Shown in pieces: positions 17,049 to 25,747 of a stretch of DNA of 39,464 nucleotides. A model generated the notes under the pieces. It saw nothing but the letters and a program-made list of their open reading frames with translations. It did not search any database and was not told the origin of the DNA. Position 1 is the first letter of the stretch. Each line of letters opens with the position of its first letter. The DNA comes from Verrucomicrobiales bacterium (lineage in GTDB: Bacteria > Verrucomicrobiota > Verrucomicrobiia > Limisphaerales > CAIMTB01): positions 1 through 39,464 of the forward strand of contig JAEUHG010000037.1 in the NCBI GenBank assembly GCA_016795425.1. Direction: 5' to 3'. A program made the translations under genes and the position numbers.

Positions 17049-17444
17049 TGCTGACCAGCCTACGCACTCGGACCGCGACAGCTCAACCTCGACGATCAGG
17101 CGACTGTGTTTTCTCCTCGGACGAACCGTGCATGAACCATCCTCATCGCCGCCTGCCGATCGGCGCCAACTGTCTGACGTCCCAACCGCAGACTGTCCGT
17201 GGACGCAGCGCTTCGCCTCGCTTTCGATCCGCCTCACCGCGTCGTGAGAACTCGTCAGACTCCGTCGCGATGGGCCTCTGGTTCGTTGGAGCGTGTCCAT
17301 GCGTCAGTTTGGATCAGTACAGCTCTTCCCATGAACCTGCCAACCCAGCCCACCTAACTGGATTCAATTCCGACTTAGGTGGGCCCTGTCGCGCTGCGAC
17401 AGGGCAATCCCGTTCCGGTTCATGCTCTGAGGTTCCTTTCCGAT
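17049..17444. other. Intergenic region upstream of the sigma factor
   Basis: A 396-bp gap between two minus-strand genes. It must hold the sigma-factor promoter near 17049-17200, but I see no convincing consensus boxes, as expected if it is ECF-dependent. Its distal part holds the two abutting hairpins at 17349-17404. No gene is supported. Confidence 0.5.
17349..17404. terminator. Two abutting perfect hairpins after the reprolysin-like gene
   Basis: Hairpin one is CCCACCTAA / TTAGGTGGG (17349-17357 with 17375-17383), a 9-bp perfect stem with a 17-nt loop. Hairpin two begins at the next base: CCCTGTCGC / GCGACAGGG (17384-17392 with 17396-17404), a 9-bp perfect stem with loop GCT. They lie 40 bp past the stop of the minus-strand gene at 17445. 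They may be a tandem terminator or a palindromic repeat element; no T-run follows on the minus strand. Confidence 0.6.
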
Positions 17445-20243
17445 TCAGGGTTCGGATGCCGCCGCCCCGCCCGCCCGGAGTCGGTAGATCGAAACCGGGG
17501 TCGGTGTCGGATCGCGAAATGTGGTCGACGTCGTCGCCGACTCCCGCTGGTCGACCACCTCCCATTGCTTCAAATCCGCTGATCGTTCCAGTCGATGGGC
17601 GAGGCCACGAATGGTCTGCCCTTCGATCGCGACTCCGGCGCCGTCGACATGCGCAACGGCGAGTTCGGTTGACCAACCGGGCGACTCGATGCGCGCCAGA
17701 TTCCGGGGTTCCTGATCGCCCACCGTCTTCATGCTTCCCACCAAAGTGAGTTGACCGAAGGGTCCGGGGAGCATCGCCTCCACCCGGCCTGGAGTTTCGA
17801 AGCGAGGACCGAACGTTTCGTCGGCGGAGCCGTCGGCGCGGAACTTAGCAAGCATCGGCTGAGTATTGGTGGCACCGGCGAAGTGGCCACTGAGCAGCGC
17901 CTCTCCGTCGGCCAGTGGCAGAATATCGTGAACCGCACCATTCAAACCCTGAAAACGGTGTTGAGGATCGGCCGAACCGTTCGCCCGAAATAATCCGGCC
18001 CATCGGCGCGGCGCCTGAAAGGGTCCGAAGGCATAGAATGAACCTCCGGGCAGGACCCTCAGCCCAGTAACGATGCCGGTGAAGAGAGGAAAGAAACCGG
18101 TGTCGAATTTGCCATCCGGCTTCAACCGCACCAGGTTGTTCGCCTGCCGATCGCCAATTTGTTCGAAATTCCCTCCAACCAGGATTTTCTCCCCCTGCAT
18201 GGCCACCGTCGTCAGCCACACGGCTCCGCCATCGGCCCCAAACTCGGGAGCAAAGGAACTGTCGAGCGAACCGTCTGCATGCAAGCGCGCCGCGTAGCGG
18301 CGTCGTACGCCGTTCACTCGGACAAATTCACCGACCACCACTATCTTCTGGTCCGCTTGGAGACAGACCGACCACACGGCGCCACCAAAGCCAATCCCGG
18401 TCTTAAACGTCTCATCCACCCGGCCGTCAGGAAGCAGTCGCACCAAATTGTTCCAAACTTCGCCATTCACCGTGGCAAAGTAGCCGGCGGCGATGAGCTT
18501 GCCGTCTTCCTGCCGCTCCAAGGCGCTAATTCGGCCAAATCGCAACGTTTCATCGGGCTCTGTCGTGTCCTGGAATCGCACCGTCGGCCATTGGGGATCT
18601 TGGGTTCCGTCAGCCAGAACACGCACCAGGAACACGGCTGCTCGCGGCTGGGGTCGCACACAGGCGAGGAAAGCGCCGTCCGGAAGAGCCAACACCGGAC
18701 CGTCCATGATGCCGCCAGCTAGGCGCGTCGGGAATCCGTTCAGCCAATGGCCGGATCGATCGTTGTCTCGCACCCATAGTTTCAGCACCGCCGGACTTTC
18801 CGTTCCTTCCAAACCGATGTCCGTAAGTTGCAGCGTCAGGGATTGGTCAGGTTCCTGCTCGGCGTTTTCCGGCGCCTCGACACGCACCGATTTTTCGGTT
18901 TCCCCAGGCGCGAAGGCCAAGGTCAACGGAAGTTCCGCGGCACCGTCACTTGACCCAGTCCCGATGAGGGTCGCCCGCAGCGCCCTCGGACTTCCCGGGT
19001 CCAACGCCTCCAGAGTCACCACACCGGCAGAGTCGATGCCTCGAGAACGGAGGATCCTAATCGTCGTCCCGGGTGTTCCTTCGTCGAGAACCGCCGACGT
19101 GCCGGCGAACTGAAACGTCCCATCCTCATCTTCCAGAGTCACACGAGTCGCCCGTATGTCGCCAATGCCGGTGCCCAAGTCGGCGTTGTCCAGGAAAATG
19201 CCGAACTCCCGCGGAGCCTGGGCGACCCTATTCTGGATCAACGGGACCTCAACCGACTTCTCCGCATCGCCGGCGGCGAATTCCACGAATTGATTCGTGA
19301 ACAGGAAGTCGGTACCGGCCCTGGCCGTTCCATTGGTGAAGGCAACGCGCAGTCTGGCGATGGTTTCCAAGGGACCCGCTCGCACCAGGCGAAGGCGCAA
19401 CACTCCGGCATCTTCCCGCACCACCGTCGCGGCGAGTTCGAATTGAACCCGGTTGGTGCACTTCTCGTATTGCGCCACCAGCGGGGCAACCCGACGAATC
19501 GTCGACGCGTTGTCGGCCTCGCCCGCTTCGCCGATCGGCACGCCGGTCGCGCGCCCCCGAAACCGCACGTTGGGATTCGAGAAATGGGGAATCCTCATGC
19601 CGGTGGCTAGAGACATCACGGTGACATACTCCACGCCTTGCACGGTGAAACGATGGCCTCGCGAGTAGGAATACGAACCCTGCCCCTGATCACTGCCGTC
19701 TTCCGGGCGGTCGACACCGCACCCCAGCAGCCATCCCGTGCGGTTGGCAATAGCCATTCCAAGGCCCGACGTGCGTGATCGCAGAATCACGGCGAGGGCG
19801 GCATTGCGATCTCCCATCTGCCCGGGAACCCCAGGCCCGGCCAATCCCGGGATCCCCTGGCTGTCGTTCTCGCAAATCAACACCACCAAATCGGCCCGAA
19901 AGTCCCGCCTCAACGGTCCTACCTTGCTGTCGAGAGTCTGGACATCGGTGCGAATTGATCCTGATTCCACCAAATCGGTTTCCATGACGGCCACCGGCTG
20001 AAGACGGACGCCGGTCAGGCTGTTCGAGTGAATCTGATTCGCCTCCTCGAAGGCCGCCAGAATTGTCCGCTTCATGGATTCACTGCCACCGCCGCCATCG
20101 CGCGCCGCGGCCGTGTAAAGGACAAGCACATCGATATCCACGGTCGGCAGTGCCGCCTGTCCGGCGGCGATCGGCCCGGTAATAAACAGGAACGTCCCGG
20201 CCAGGATGGCCAGGACCCTTTGGAAAGTGCGCGTGTGAGGCAT
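17445..20243 (-). CDS. Secreted reprolysin-like pseudoprotease with Calx-beta and delta-60 repeats
   Basis: About 932 residues from the ATG at 20243 (a GTG two codons earlier is also possible). Signal peptide 1-30 (FQRVLAILAGTFLFITGPIA). Residues 33-262 match reprolysin-like metallopeptidases: VDIDVLVLYTAAAR, FEEANQIHSNS, GSYSYSRGHRF, a Met-turn VTVMSLA, IPHFSNPNV and a terminal TIRRVAPLVAQY. The zinc motif HExxHxxGxxHD is replaced by NRTGWLLGCGVD (residues 167-178): Asn167 for His, Arg168 for the catalytic Glu, Trp171 and Val177 for the other two His. The protease is therefore probably inactive. Two Calx-beta domains follow at about 268-495 (GTARAGTDFLF, then FAPGETEKSVRV). Five or six delta-60 (DUF5122) propeller repeats then occupy about 520-870 (NNLVRLLPDGRVDETF, ARLHADGSLDSSF). 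The C-terminal module RLERSADLKQWEVV ends the protein. Confidence 0.85.
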   Translation of the reverse strand: MPHTRTFQRVLAILAGTFLFITGPIAAGQAALPTVDIDVLVLYTAAARDGGGGSESMKRTILAAFEEANQIHSNSLTGVRLQPVAVMETDLVESGSIRTDVQTLDSKVGPLRRDFRADLVVLICENDSQGIPGLAGPGVPGQMGDRNAALAVILRSRTSGLGMAIANRTGWLLGCGVDRPEDGSDQGQGSYSYSRGHRFTVQGVEYVTVMSLATGMRIPHFSNPNVRFRGRATGVPIGEAGEADNASTIRRVAPLVAQYEKCTNRVQFELAATVVREDAGVLRLRLVRAGPLETIARLRVAFTNGTARAGTDFLFTNQFVEFAAGDAEKSVEVPLIQNRVAQAPREFGIFLDNADLGTGIGDIRATRVTLEDEDGTFQFAGTSAVLDEGTPGTTIRILRSRGIDSAGVVTLEALDPGSPRALRATLIGTGSSDGAAELPLTLAFAPGETEKSVRVEAPENAEQEPDQSLTLQLTDIGLEGTESPAVLKLWVRDNDRSGHWLNGFPTRLAGGIMDGPVLALPDGAFLACVRPQPRAAVFLVRVLADGTQDPQWPTVRFQDTTEPDETLRFGRISALERQEDGKLIAAGYFATVNGEVWNNLVRLLPDGRVDETFKTGIGFGGAVWSVCLQADQKIVVVGEFVRVNGVRRRYAARLHADGSLDSSFAPEFGADGGAVWLTTVAMQGEKILVGGNFEQIGDRQANNLVRLKPDGKFDTGFFPLFTGIVTGLRVLPGGSFYAFGPFQAPRRWAGLFRANGSADPQHRFQGLNGAVHDILPLADGEALLSGHFAGATNTQPMLAKFRADGSADETFGPRFETPGRVEAMLPGPFGQLTLVGSMKTVGDQEPRNLARIESPGWSTELAVAHVDGAGVAIEGQTIRGLAHRLERSADLKQWEVVDQRESATTSTTFRDPTPTPVSIYRLRAGGAAASEP

Positions 20244-20437
20244 GGTCACCGCCTACTTGGGAACTCCAGGCGCAGAGTCACATCTTCTTATTCGAAGAAT
20301 CATTTCTGTGACCGGCCCCCACGGTTTCCCAAGTACCGCCCTGTCTCCCCCTCGCTCCAAACTTTCCCAAGTGAATGGGCGGATTCGAGGGCAAGGCAAC
20401 AAGGCATCAACCAGCAACCCCGCAGCATCCTGCTACC
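20244..20437. promoter_or_regulatory. Divergent promoter region with three TTCCCAAGT sites
   Basis: The 194-bp gap lies between two divergent genes for secreted proteins. The 9-mer TTCCCAAGT occurs three times: inverted at 20255-20263, and direct at 20326-20334 and 20364-20372. The direct pair shares one further T on the left (TTTCCCAAGT). A small palindrome TTCTT-ATTCG-AAGAA (20285-20299) sits between the first and second sites. The repeated 9-mer looks like a binding site for a regulator that would act on both genes. No known operator is recognised. Confidence 0.5.
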
Positions 20438-21484
20438 ATGAAAACCCTATCGCTCACCCTCCTCTCCACCGTCGCCGTGCTCTCCAGTCACGCCGGCATG
20501 GACGTCGAAGAATCCTGCCGCGACCGCGCGCCCCGCTATCGCGTGGTCGATCTGGGAGTCGCGCCCGGTCGCGCCAACACCTACGTCATCAATGCCCATT
20601 GCCTCAACAACCGAGGCCAGGTGGTCGGCTGGAGCAATGACGGCGCGCCTTACGATTTTCAGAATGACAGCGCGTTCCTGTGGTCGCCGTCACAAGGCCT
20701 GCGCACCCTGCCCTCCCTTGCCAATGCCGCGACGGCCCTCGCGGTGGCGCTCAACGACGCGGGTGACATCGTCGGATTCTCGGGCGATCCATTTCCGGCA
20801 TCCACACCGACGGTGTGGACTCGCCGTGGTCCTCAGGCCTTGGCTATACCGGCCGGTTACCAAGGCGGATTGGCTTTTGGCATCAACAACCGCGGCCTCA
20901 TCGGCGGCGGATTGTTGACTGATGACGGTCGCCTGCACCCATTCGTCTGGAAGGACGGGGTTCCCCGACTCCTTCCTCAGGTCGGCGATCCGGCCACCAG
21001 CGAAGGAAGCTGCTACATGGTGGGCGATCGCGGCCTGATCGTGGGATCCAGCGATCTCAAGCCCGCTGTCTGGAAAAACGGCCAGGTTATCGGACTGGGC
21101 ACTTTCGGTGGTGAACGTGGTCAGGCGAACGGTGTCAACGACCGGGACCAGGTGGTCGGCTTTTCGGAGGATGGGCTCGGCGGTGTGCACGGGTTCATCT
21201 GGGAGAACGGCGCCATGACCAAGCTCACCACCGACGAACCCTACACGGTAGCGCTTTCGATCAATAACCGGGGTCAGATTGCCGGAGCTGCCGGTGCCGG
21301 CAACCTCCTCGGCGATGCGGTCCTGTGGCAGCACGGGCAGCGCATTATCCTCGGCGAAACCCTTCCCGCCAACTCGGGTTGGGTCTTGATCGAGGCCGAT
21401 TGCATCAATGACCAGGGCCAGATCACCGGACTCGGCATGCACGACGGCCAGCCGCGCGCTTTCCTGCTGACGCCGCGCGACTGA
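20438..21484 (+). CDS. HAF-repeat extracellular protein
   Basis: About 348 residues. The ATG at 20438 opens a signal peptide (MKTLSLTLLSTVAVLSSHAG); the open frame before it is not protein-like. After YRVVDLGVAPG there are about eight HAF-type repeats. Each has an [IL]N[ND]xGxI[VA]G core followed by an [FV][LIV]W strand: LNNRGQVVGWS, LNDAGDIVGFS, INNRGLIGGG, VNDRDQVVGFS, INNRGQIAGAA and INDQGQITGLG. HAF repeats form a predicted beta-propeller in secreted bacterial proteins of unknown role. No catalytic residues or anchor are visible. It is divergent from the reprolysin-like gene and may share its regulatory region. It lacks the C-terminal module of the larger secreted proteins in this window. 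Confidence 0.85.
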   Translation: MKTLSLTLLSTVAVLSSHAGMDVEESCRDRAPRYRVVDLGVAPGRANTYVINAHCLNNRGQVVGWSNDGAPYDFQNDSAFLWSPSQGLRTLPSLANAATALAVALNDAGDIVGFSGDPFPASTPTVWTRRGPQALAIPAGYQGGLAFGINNRGLIGGGLLTDDGRLHPFVWKDGVPRLLPQVGDPATSEGSCYMVGDRGLIVGSSDLKPAVWKNGQVIGLGTFGGERGQANGVNDRDQVVGFSEDGLGGVHGFIWENGAMTKLTTDEPYTVALSINNRGQIAGAAGAGNLLGDAVLWQHGQRIILGETLPANSGWVLIEADCINDQGQITGLGMHDGQPRAFLLTPRD

Positions 21485-21839
21485 GTGACCATTGGCCCAT
21501 TCCCGCTCGCTCCGAAGGAGCGTGCCGCGCCTTCCGGTGAGGTCTGTTTTTATTGACCTCCCCGGATTTGATTTTTCATAGGCCTGACGAGCGCCTCCAT
21601 CGCCCGGAACCTGATTCGTCTCTTTCCGCCCCGTATTCACCCAACTCACTCATCCTGTTTGCTCACCTTATCAAAATCCCCTTATTAAGTCACACCGCTC
21701 ATACCGACGATCAACACCGTTCATTTTGACGAAATACCAAAGAAATCCTGCGGCTCGGCGCTCGACATTGATCTGGATCGGCTGATACGGAGGACCCCGT
21801 TGGTGTGGCTCCCCAAACCACTCACTCCATTCAGCCGTA
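21485..21839 (+). promoter_or_regulatory. AT-richer intergenic region with two hairpins
   Basis: No gene is supported in this 355-bp gap, which is clearly richer in A/T than its surroundings. Just after the HAF gene stop lie a hairpin CGCTCC-GAA-GGAGCG (21508-21522) and a longer one at 21534-21565. The second has outer arms CCGG/CCGG and inner arms GAGGTC/GACCTC around a T-rich ten-base loop. Either may end transcription of the HAF gene. The part from about 21600 to 21839 probably carries the promoter of the LamG gene. A TTGACC box at 21553-21558 has only a poor -10 match 17 bp later, so I do not name a promoter. Confidence 0.4.
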
Positions 21840-24800
21840 ATGATAACTAATACTTACTACAAATGGACACGAACGGTGTGTGCCTGCGCGATCAGTGTGA
21901 CCGCAGTCACTCACGTCCGCGCTGATTATCCCTCGGCGGTGCTTGCCAAGAGTCCGGTCTACTATTGGCGCCTCAACGACAAGCCGACGGTGCCCGCCGC
22001 CGACAAGGCCTCGAACCTCGGTTCTCTCGGCGCCCAGAGCGACGGCTATTATGTCGGCACCGCCTCGCACCCGGTTGCGGGCGCGCTGGCGGCGGGTTCC
22101 GACACCGCCGCTTCGGTCGATGCGACGGCCGGTTCGGCGATCAACATTCCGTATTCCAGCGCCTTGAACCCCGCGACGGCGTTCACCGTGGAGGCCTGGC
22201 TTCAACCCAACGCCGACACCACCACAGCCAACCCCACCTGCGCCCTGTCGTCCGGTGCCTTCTCCGATCCCCGCTCCGGCTGGTTGCTCTACCAGATCGA
22301 CACCGGTTGGAGCTTCCGCATGTACAACCAGAACGGCACCGCCACCGCCGTCAATATCTCGGGCGGCGGCGCGCCCGCGGTCGGAAGCTGGTACCATGTG
22401 GTCGCCACTTACGACGGCACCACTGCCACCCTTTACGTCAACGGCACCGTCGCGGGTACGGGCACGCCTCCCAGTTATGTTCCCAGCGCGGGTGGTTCGA
22501 TGTTCATCGGCGGCCGCAGTGATTCCAGTTTCTGGTGGAACGGCCAGGCGGACGAAGTCGCTGTTTACGGCAAGGCCCTGACGGCCACGGAAATCAACGA
22601 TCACTACAAGAACGGCACCAGTGCCGCGCCCACCACGCCCTATCAACAACTGGTGCTCGCCGGGCAGCCGCTGGTCTACTACCGGCTCAATGAGCCTGCC
22701 TACACCGCGCCCACCACCCTGCCGGTGGCCAAGAACGCGGGTACCGGTGGTGCCGCCGGCGATGGATCGTTCAACCCGGGCGTGGATGGAACCGCCGCCG
22801 GTCCGCAGCTGCCAATCTATGCGGGCTTTGGCGCCGACAACACGGGCCTGGGCCTCAATGGCCTGGCCGGTTACGTCGGAACTCCCGCGACGCTTAATGA
22901 TCTTCCTGCGTTTACCGTCATCGGCTGGATGAAGCGCGGCACCAGCCACTCCCTGCGCGGCGGATATTTTGGACAAAACGACCTGCTCGAATTCGGTGAC
23001 GCCGACAGCGGCGCCAACATCGAGGCCTGGATCAACGCTTACAACACCAACATCAAAATCCCCTTCCCCTTCAAAGACAACGAATGGGGCATGATCGCGT
23101 TGGTGGGCAGCGCCACTGGTTCCACCCTCTACACCAACGGCCTCGCGGCGGCCACGGTGAACCAGGCGGTCGACAGCTTCGGCAGCAGCACCTACTTCTT
23201 CAACATCGGTGGCGGCGGCGTCTTCAACGGCAGCGGCGATTACTTCCTCGGCAACATCGATGAAGTCGCCGTGTTCGACAAAGCCCTGACCGCCGACGAC
23301 ATCCAGGCGCTCTTCTTTGCCGCGAATATCGCCCCGGTCATTGCCACTCAGCCTGTCGCACCTGACCGCGACGTCTACGAAGGCAACACCGTCACCCTTT
23401 CGGTTGCCGCCACGGGTACTCCCCCGCTTCGGTACCAATGGCGCAAGGGCGGCAACGATCTATCAGGCAAGACCACGGCGGAATTGTCCTTCGCCTCGAT
23501 CACCACCGGAGATGCCGGGGCTTATGACGTGGTTGTAAGCAACGATTACGGCTCCGTCACCAGCAGCAACGTCACCCTGGTCGTCAAGCCGGCCGACAAC
23601 GTGCCACCGGCGGTCCAATACGCCGCGGGCACGAAATCCCTTACCGGTGTCCGGATCTGGTTCTCGGAATCGCTCAGCCAGGCCTCGGCAGAAACGGTCG
23701 CCAATTATTCCATCTCGGACGGCTTGACCATCACCGCGGCCAAACTGGCGGCCGCCCCCGGACAACCCGGGGACAACATCGTCGAACTGACCACCGCCGC
23801 CCAGACCGCCGGCAAGACCTATACCGTCACGATCAACAATGTCCGGGACCAGAGTTCACCGGGCAACAGCATCGCCGCCGGCAGCACCGTGACCTTTTCA
23901 GCTTGGGTGCTGGCCCAGGGCTACCTGACCTTCGAGCACTACGACAAGATCTCGGGGGCCGCCGATTCCGACATCACCAAGGGCCTCGCGGATCCGCGTG
24001 TCGTTGCCGGAACCCCGACCACGGCCGGGCATATCAAGGGCAAGTTCGATTCCCGCACCATCTTCCCCGATGATTCCCACGAGAATTACCTCGCGCGTGT
24101 GACGGGCTGGATCACCCCCAAGGAAAGCGGTGAGTACCAGTTCTTCCTCAATTCCGACGACGCCAGCCGCCTCTATCTGAGCGTGGACGACAAGCTCCCC
24201 GACCTGGCGACGGCGACCCCGATCGCCGTGGAAACCGATTGCTGCGACGCCTTCCAGGAACCCGGAACCGCCAACGACGATGGTTCCACTTATCCCACCA
24301 GCGATCCCGTCAATCTGGTGGCCGGTCGACGTTACGGCATGGTCGCCCTGATCAAAGAAGGCGGCGGCGGCGATTACCTCCGCGTCGCGTGGCGCAAGAC
24401 CTCCGACTCCACCGCAGCCGCGAGTTTGCCCTACCTCCCGGGCGAGTTCTTCGCGACGTATGTCGATCCGAATGTCGACGTCACCATCACCCAGCAACCG
24501 ACCGACCAACCCGGCGTGGTTCCGAGTCCGATCGTCGAGTTTGCCGCCGCCAACTTCGCGACCAGCGATGGCGGGTTCACCGCCAGCTTCACGGACAAAG
24601 AGGTCACGGGACCCTTCGTTCACGACGCCTCGAACGGACAATGGTCGGCCGACGGTGGCGAAAGCGGTTGCACCGGACCCTACAACTCGCTGTTGAACAG
24701 TCCGGCGTACACGGTGCCGGAATCCGACGAGGTCACGCTCACCTTCAGCCATCGCTATTCTTTCGAAGGCGACCTGTGGGACGGCGGCCAAGTCCGCATC

Positions 24801-25502
24801 AGCGTGAACGGCGGCGACTTCGCCACGGTGCCCGCCGAGAATTTCACCGCCAACGGATACGCCAGCGGCAAGATTCAAGGCAACGGCATCCTCAAGGATC
24901 AACCGGCGTTCAATGGCGATTCGGCCGGGTATGCCTCGGGAACGCTGATCACCAGTTCGGCGATTCTGGGCTCGTTCAAGAAGGGCGACAAGATCGTGGT
25001 CCAGTTCGCCGGCGCATGGGACGACTGCACCACCGCCAGCGTTCCGGGTTGGGTCGTCAAGAACGTCCAACTCGCCTATGGCACCGCCGCCCGGTCCTCG
25101 ACCTTCACCGCCGAGGCCACGGCGACCCAGCAGGGCAAGCCGGTCGCGTTCTCCTACCAATGGCAGCGCAATGACGGAACGGGCTTCGTCGACATCGCCG
25201 ACGCCACCTCCGCCTCGTACCGCATCTTCCCGACGCTCGCGGACTTCTCCGCGCAGTTCCGCGTGGTGGCTGGCGTCCCTGGAAAGGGCGTGCCCAGTAA
25301 CGCGGTCAAACTCGTGAAGGGCGGCACCACGACGCCGGAGATCTCGATCTCCCGCAGCGGCGCCAACCTCTCGGTGGTCTTCACCGGCAAGCTCCAAGTC
25401 GGCGCGACGGTGAATGGACCGTTCACCGACGTGCCCGGAGCGACCAGCCCGTACGTGGTTCCGACCACCGCCGGTTCGTCGTTCTATCGCAGCGCTCAAT
25501 AG
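21840..25502 (+). CDS. Secreted LamG / Ig / PA14 multidomain protein
   Basis: About 1220 residues, starting at ATG 21840 with a signal peptide (VCACAISVTAVTHVRA). Two concanavalin-type LamG domains come first, about 30-260 and 270-490. Each begins with a VYYWRLND / VYYRLNE strand and ends with DEVAVYGKALTATEI or DEVAVFDKALTADDI. An Ig-like domain follows at about 495-580 (VTLSVAATGTPPLRYQWRKG, then DAGAYDVVVSNDYG). Next is a Big/SbsA-type Ig-like domain at about 585-685 and a PA14 domain at about 690-875 with SGEYQFFLNSDDASRLYL. The C-terminal third has a beta-sandwich with SHRYSFEGDLWDGGQVRIS and a second YQWQRN Ig-like segment. The last 55 residues resemble the C-terminal module of neighbours (ISISRSGANLSVVF to SSFYRSAQ). 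The domains suggest carbohydrate or cell-surface binding. No hydrolase catalytic domain is seen. Confidence 0.85.
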   Translation: MITNTYYKWTRTVCACAISVTAVTHVRADYPSAVLAKSPVYYWRLNDKPTVPAADKASNLGSLGAQSDGYYVGTASHPVAGALAAGSDTAASVDATAGSAINIPYSSALNPATAFTVEAWLQPNADTTTANPTCALSSGAFSDPRSGWLLYQIDTGWSFRMYNQNGTATAVNISGGGAPAVGSWYHVVATYDGTTATLYVNGTVAGTGTPPSYVPSAGGSMFIGGRSDSSFWWNGQADEVAVYGKALTATEINDHYKNGTSAAPTTPYQQLVLAGQPLVYYRLNEPAYTAPTTLPVAKNAGTGGAAGDGSFNPGVDGTAAGPQLPIYAGFGADNTGLGLNGLAGYVGTPATLNDLPAFTVIGWMKRGTSHSLRGGYFGQNDLLEFGDADSGANIEAWINAYNTNIKIPFPFKDNEWGMIALVGSATGSTLYTNGLAAATVNQAVDSFGSSTYFFNIGGGGVFNGSGDYFLGNIDEVAVFDKALTADDIQALFFAANIAPVIATQPVAPDRDVYEGNTVTLSVAATGTPPLRYQWRKGGNDLSGKTTAELSFASITTGDAGAYDVVVSNDYGSVTSSNVTLVVKPADNVPPAVQYAAGTKSLTGVRIWFSESLSQASAETVANYSISDGLTITAAKLAAAPGQPGDNIVELTTAAQTAGKTYTVTINNVRDQSSPGNSIAAGSTVTFSAWVLAQGYLTFEHYDKISGAADSDITKGLADPRVVAGTPTTAGHIKGKFDSRTIFPDDSHENYLARVTGWITPKESGEYQFFLNSDDASRLYLSVDDKLPDLATATPIAVETDCCDAFQEPGTANDDGSTYPTSDPVNLVAGRRYGMVALIKEGGGGDYLRVAWRKTSDSTAAASLPYLPGEFFATYVDPNVDVTITQQPTDQPGVVPSPIVEFAAANFATSDGGFTASFTDKEVTGPFVHDASNGQWSADGGESGCTGPYNSLLNSPAYTVPESDEVTLTFSHRYSFEGDLWDGGQVRISVNGGDFATVPAENFTANGYASGKIQGNGILKDQPAFNGDSAGYASGTLITSSAILGSFKKGDKIVVQFAGAWDDCTTASVPGWVVKNVQLAYGTAARSSTFTAEATATQQGKPVAFSYQWQRNDGTGFVDIADATSASYRIFPTLADFSAQFRVVAGVPGKGVPSNAVKLVKGGTTTPEISISRSGANLSVVFTGKLQVGATVNGPFTDVPGATSPYVVPTTAGSSFYRSAQ

Positions 25503-25532
25503 ATCACGCGCGGGCAACGCACTCAGCAACCG

Positions 25533-25569
25533 AGGCCCGGGAAGGCGAACTTCCCGGGCCTTCTTGTTT
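25533..25569 (+). terminator. Rho-independent terminator after the LamG gene
   Basis: A 12-bp perfect stem AGGCCCGGGAAG / CTTCCCGGGCCT (25533-25544 with 25550-25561) has the compact loop GCGAA and is followed by TCTTGTTT. It begins 30 bp after the stop codon at 25502. This is the strongest intrinsic terminator in the window. Confidence 0.85.
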
Positions 25570-25602
25570 CGCGCCAATCGAATGGCGCGCTCAAGAGGAC
25601 GC

Positions 25603-25640
25603 TTGTCGTCGTGGACTGCGGTAGCCCTCAACCGCTTTCT
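25603..25640 (-). repeat. Partial REPIN-like element, copy C (inverted)
   Basis: CGTCGTGGACTGCG at 25607-25620 is the exact reverse complement of the 14-base core start of copy A (5514-5527). It runs into a weak hairpin GCGGT / ACCGC (25618-25622 with 25631-25635), equivalent to hairpin 1 of copy B. The other hairpin and most of the core are missing, so this is a decayed or half element in reverse orientation. Confidence 0.55.
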
Positions 25641-25747
25641 CATCGCTAGCGTCCTGTCGAGGCCACTCGAACGCGCTGCCGCTTCGCCACCGGACCCTGA
25701 ACCTTTTGGTTTACGATCCCTCACCAGGCGGTGTTCAATGATCGGCA

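Noticed and set aside
17220..17250. Possible fourth copy of the REPIN-like core (CGCGTCGTGAGAACTC)
   Set aside because: Only a short CGTCGTG match and no flanking hairpins.
17049..17300. N-terminal extension of the sigma factor to 17300
   Set aside because: Sigma-2 begins shortly after the ATG at 17048; the extra 84 residues are basic, low in structure and lack a domain.
20255..20372. CRISPR-like repeats in the divergent region
   Set aside because: The repeat is only 9-10 bp, in mixed orientation, with unequal spacing, and there are no cas genes.
21553..21581. Sigma-70 promoter with TTGACC -35 box
   Set aside because: The sequence 17 bp downstream (TCATAG) is a poor -10 match and the site lies within a hairpin, far from the gene start.
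21831..23438. Long minus-strand open frame of about 535 codons opposite the LamG gene
   Set aside because: It is antisense to a gene with clear LamG domains. Its translation is rich in Arg, Gly and Val without domains, as expected from GC-rich codon mirroring.
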